The notes under the pieces: model-generated | Databases searched by the model: none | Told to the model about the DNA's origin: nothing | The model's input: only the letters and a program-made list of their open reading frames with translations | Position numbers and translations under genes: made by a program | Assembly (NCBI RefSeq): GCF_030146175.1 | Contig: NZ_JASLCE010000145.1 | Coordinates: forward strand, 1 to 6,109 | DNA length: 6,109 nt | Direction of reading: 5' to 3' | DNA from: Flavobacterium sp. | GTDB taxonomy: Bacteria > Bacteroidota > Bacteroidia > Flavobacteriales > Flavobacteriaceae | Shown here: piece by piece, positions 5,128 through 6,109 of the stretch | Layout of the letters: each line of letters starts with the position of its first letter | Numbering within the stretch: position 1 is the stretch's first letter

Positions 5128-6109
5128 AAACACAGGCTGTTTTTTAATTCCCAGAAAACGATAAAACTTTTACGATTTTATGACAAAAAACGATTCTCTA
5201 TTAGCAGATTTTGGCTTTTACCCCTTCTTTGGAAATACCTTTCAACATACGGAAACAGCGTAACCGTAACCGTTTTATAGCAACGTAATTGTCCTTTATC
5301 GTGTCACTGGTTGTTGCCTCCAATTTGAACCCAACCTAATCCGCCGCCGCCATATGAACCTGTCCATACTAACTGGACAACTGTTTTAGGTTTAATAGTC
5401 GTTTTATAATCATCTGCTCTTACGACATCTTTTTTAACAACATAGTTTGCCGGCAAATAACCAACCGGTATTACACCAGGAGTAGCGACATTATATGTTC
5501 CATCAGAGTGACCATCAATACGGATCGTAATAGTCCTACCGGGCTTAGGGTTGGATGGCAACGTAATAGTCGTGACATTACGGGAAAATATATTTAATAT
5601 CTCATCGTCATCTGTCATTACTGCCTGAGCATTCGTTGATGCTCCTCGCCAAATGGCATAATAACCTCTTGAAGAAGCCAAAGTACCATCTGCTTTTGCC
5701 ACAATAGTATAAGGATAATCGGTACGTACTCTACCATCCTGTAAATTGCGTATTCGTATGTTTCCATTAACATCTAGTTTTTCCGTAACAGCTGCTGCTC
5801 TATAATCGCCTATCGCTACATTGCCATTTTGATAAATACTCTGAGTATTTAAGGCCGCCTGTGCGGTCGTTTTTATTCGCTTCCAAGGAGTTGTATTCAC
5901 TTTTTTCCAGGTATTCGATGGACCATCAAAAAAATAATACCCACTCGCATCAATATTCGTTCGTTGCGACAAAGCATTTCCTCCGGTTACATTCGTAATA
6001 AAGATGAGTACTCCATTTTGATCCACTCCATACAGCCCTTCCCCTTTTGCGGTTAATTCTGCTCGGGTAAGTCGTGGAATAAGAAGGCCATCAATATCGG
6101 TAACACCCT
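5128..6109 (-). repeat. Tandem repeat unit C, cut by the window edge
   Basis: Rightmost visible repeat, starting at AAAACACAGGCT (5128-5139). It matches units A and B through the non-coding stretch 5128-5303 and the gene. The non-coding part has a small local duplication, TAACCG twice at about 5261-5272, where the other units have one copy. More units may follow beyond the window. Confidence 0.8.
5304..6109 (-). CDS. Array copy C: secreted VGINT-type surface protein, N-terminus outside the window
   Basis: The frame ending at TGA 5304-5306 is open to the window edge (first complete codon at 6107), giving 267 visible residues that start GVTDIDGLLIPRLTRAELTA. This aligns with copy B from residue 39 on, so about 38 residues including the signal peptide are missing. 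A GTG codon at 6026 could be mistaken for a start but lies inside the conserved GLYGVDQNG block. The same blocks as in copy B follow: GYYFFD, EKLDVNGN, VMTDDDEILNIFS, ITLPSNPKPGR, LVWTGSYGGGGLGWVQIGG. Differences concentrate in short loops (around KTTAQAALN, IDGHSDGTYN and VVKKDVVRADD). LPPRL of the other copies is LIPRL here. Function is unknown, as for copy B. Confidence 0.8.
   Translation of the reverse strand, partial: GVTDIDGLLIPRLTRAELTAKGEGLYGVDQNGVLIFITNVTGGNALSQRTNIDASGYYFFDGPSNTWKKVNTTPWKRIKTTAQAALNTQSIYQNGNVAIGDYRAAAVTEKLDVNGNIRIRNLQDGRVRTDYPYTIVAKADGTLASSRGYYAIWRGASTNAQAVMTDDDEILNIFSRNVTTITLPSNPKPGRTITIRIDGHSDGTYNVATPGVIPVGYLPANYVVKKDVVRADDYKTTIKPKTVVQLVWTGSYGGGGLGWVQIGGNNQ

Noticed and set aside
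5304..6026. Copy C as a complete 240-residue protein starting at GTG 6026
   Set aside because: The conserved family sequence continues upstream in the same frame to the window edge, so the gene is partial rather than short.
2742..6109. CRISPR array or insertion sequence as the cause of the repeats
   Set aside because: The repeats are about 1.2 kb and protein-coding, with no short spacers, no transposase and no terminal inverted repeats.

Overview
The window reads as chromosomal DNA of a Bacteroidota member, most likely a flavobacterium (Flavobacteriaceae). The evidence is AT-rich sequence, translation starts mostly without Shine-Dalgarno sites, promoter elements of the flavobacterial TTG / TAnnTTTG type, and gene families typical of the group: imelysin-like lipoprotein, DUF4856 lipoprotein, HTTM protein, and secreted proteins starting with a VGINTxxPxATLDI motif. 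Every gene lies on the minus strand, so transcription runs from right to left.

Left part (1-2694): a three-gene cluster, in transcription order a DUF4856-type lipoprotein (1516-2634), an imelysin-like (peptidase M75 family) lipoprotein (321-1448) and the N-terminal third of an HTTM / gamma-carboxylase-like membrane protein (1-308, cut by the window edge). A perfect TAnnTTTG -7 box lies about 40 bp before the first gene, overlapped by a 19-bp imperfect palindrome that could be an operator. A strong intrinsic terminator hairpin sits between the first and second genes. It suggests attenuated read-through rather than equal expression. Such clusters are usually linked to iron or another envelope uptake process, but that is family knowledge and not shown here.

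Right part (2721-6109): a tandem array of at least three about 1.2-kb direct repeats, called units A (left), B (middle) and C (right, cut by the edge). Each complete unit carries a promoter-like region, one gene for a secreted protein of about 310 residues, and a conserved 3' non-coding stretch of about 170 bp. Copy B is intact (312 aa). Copy C is open as far as it can be seen. Copy A has a single in-frame TAG codon 36 codons before its proper end, has lost the Ile of the VGINT motif and has a weakened promoter, so it looks like a recently decayed copy. The copies share a patchwork of identities that hints at recombination between units. The array ends in a long hairpin terminator at 2721-2758, which separates it from the lipoprotein cluster.

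The function of the array protein is not known to me. It has a type I signal peptide and two VxI(N/G)...LDVxG-like motifs, as in tail-fibre or adhesin-like proteins of Bacteroidota, and it lacks an obvious type IX secretion C-terminal domain. The array is the most interesting part of the window.
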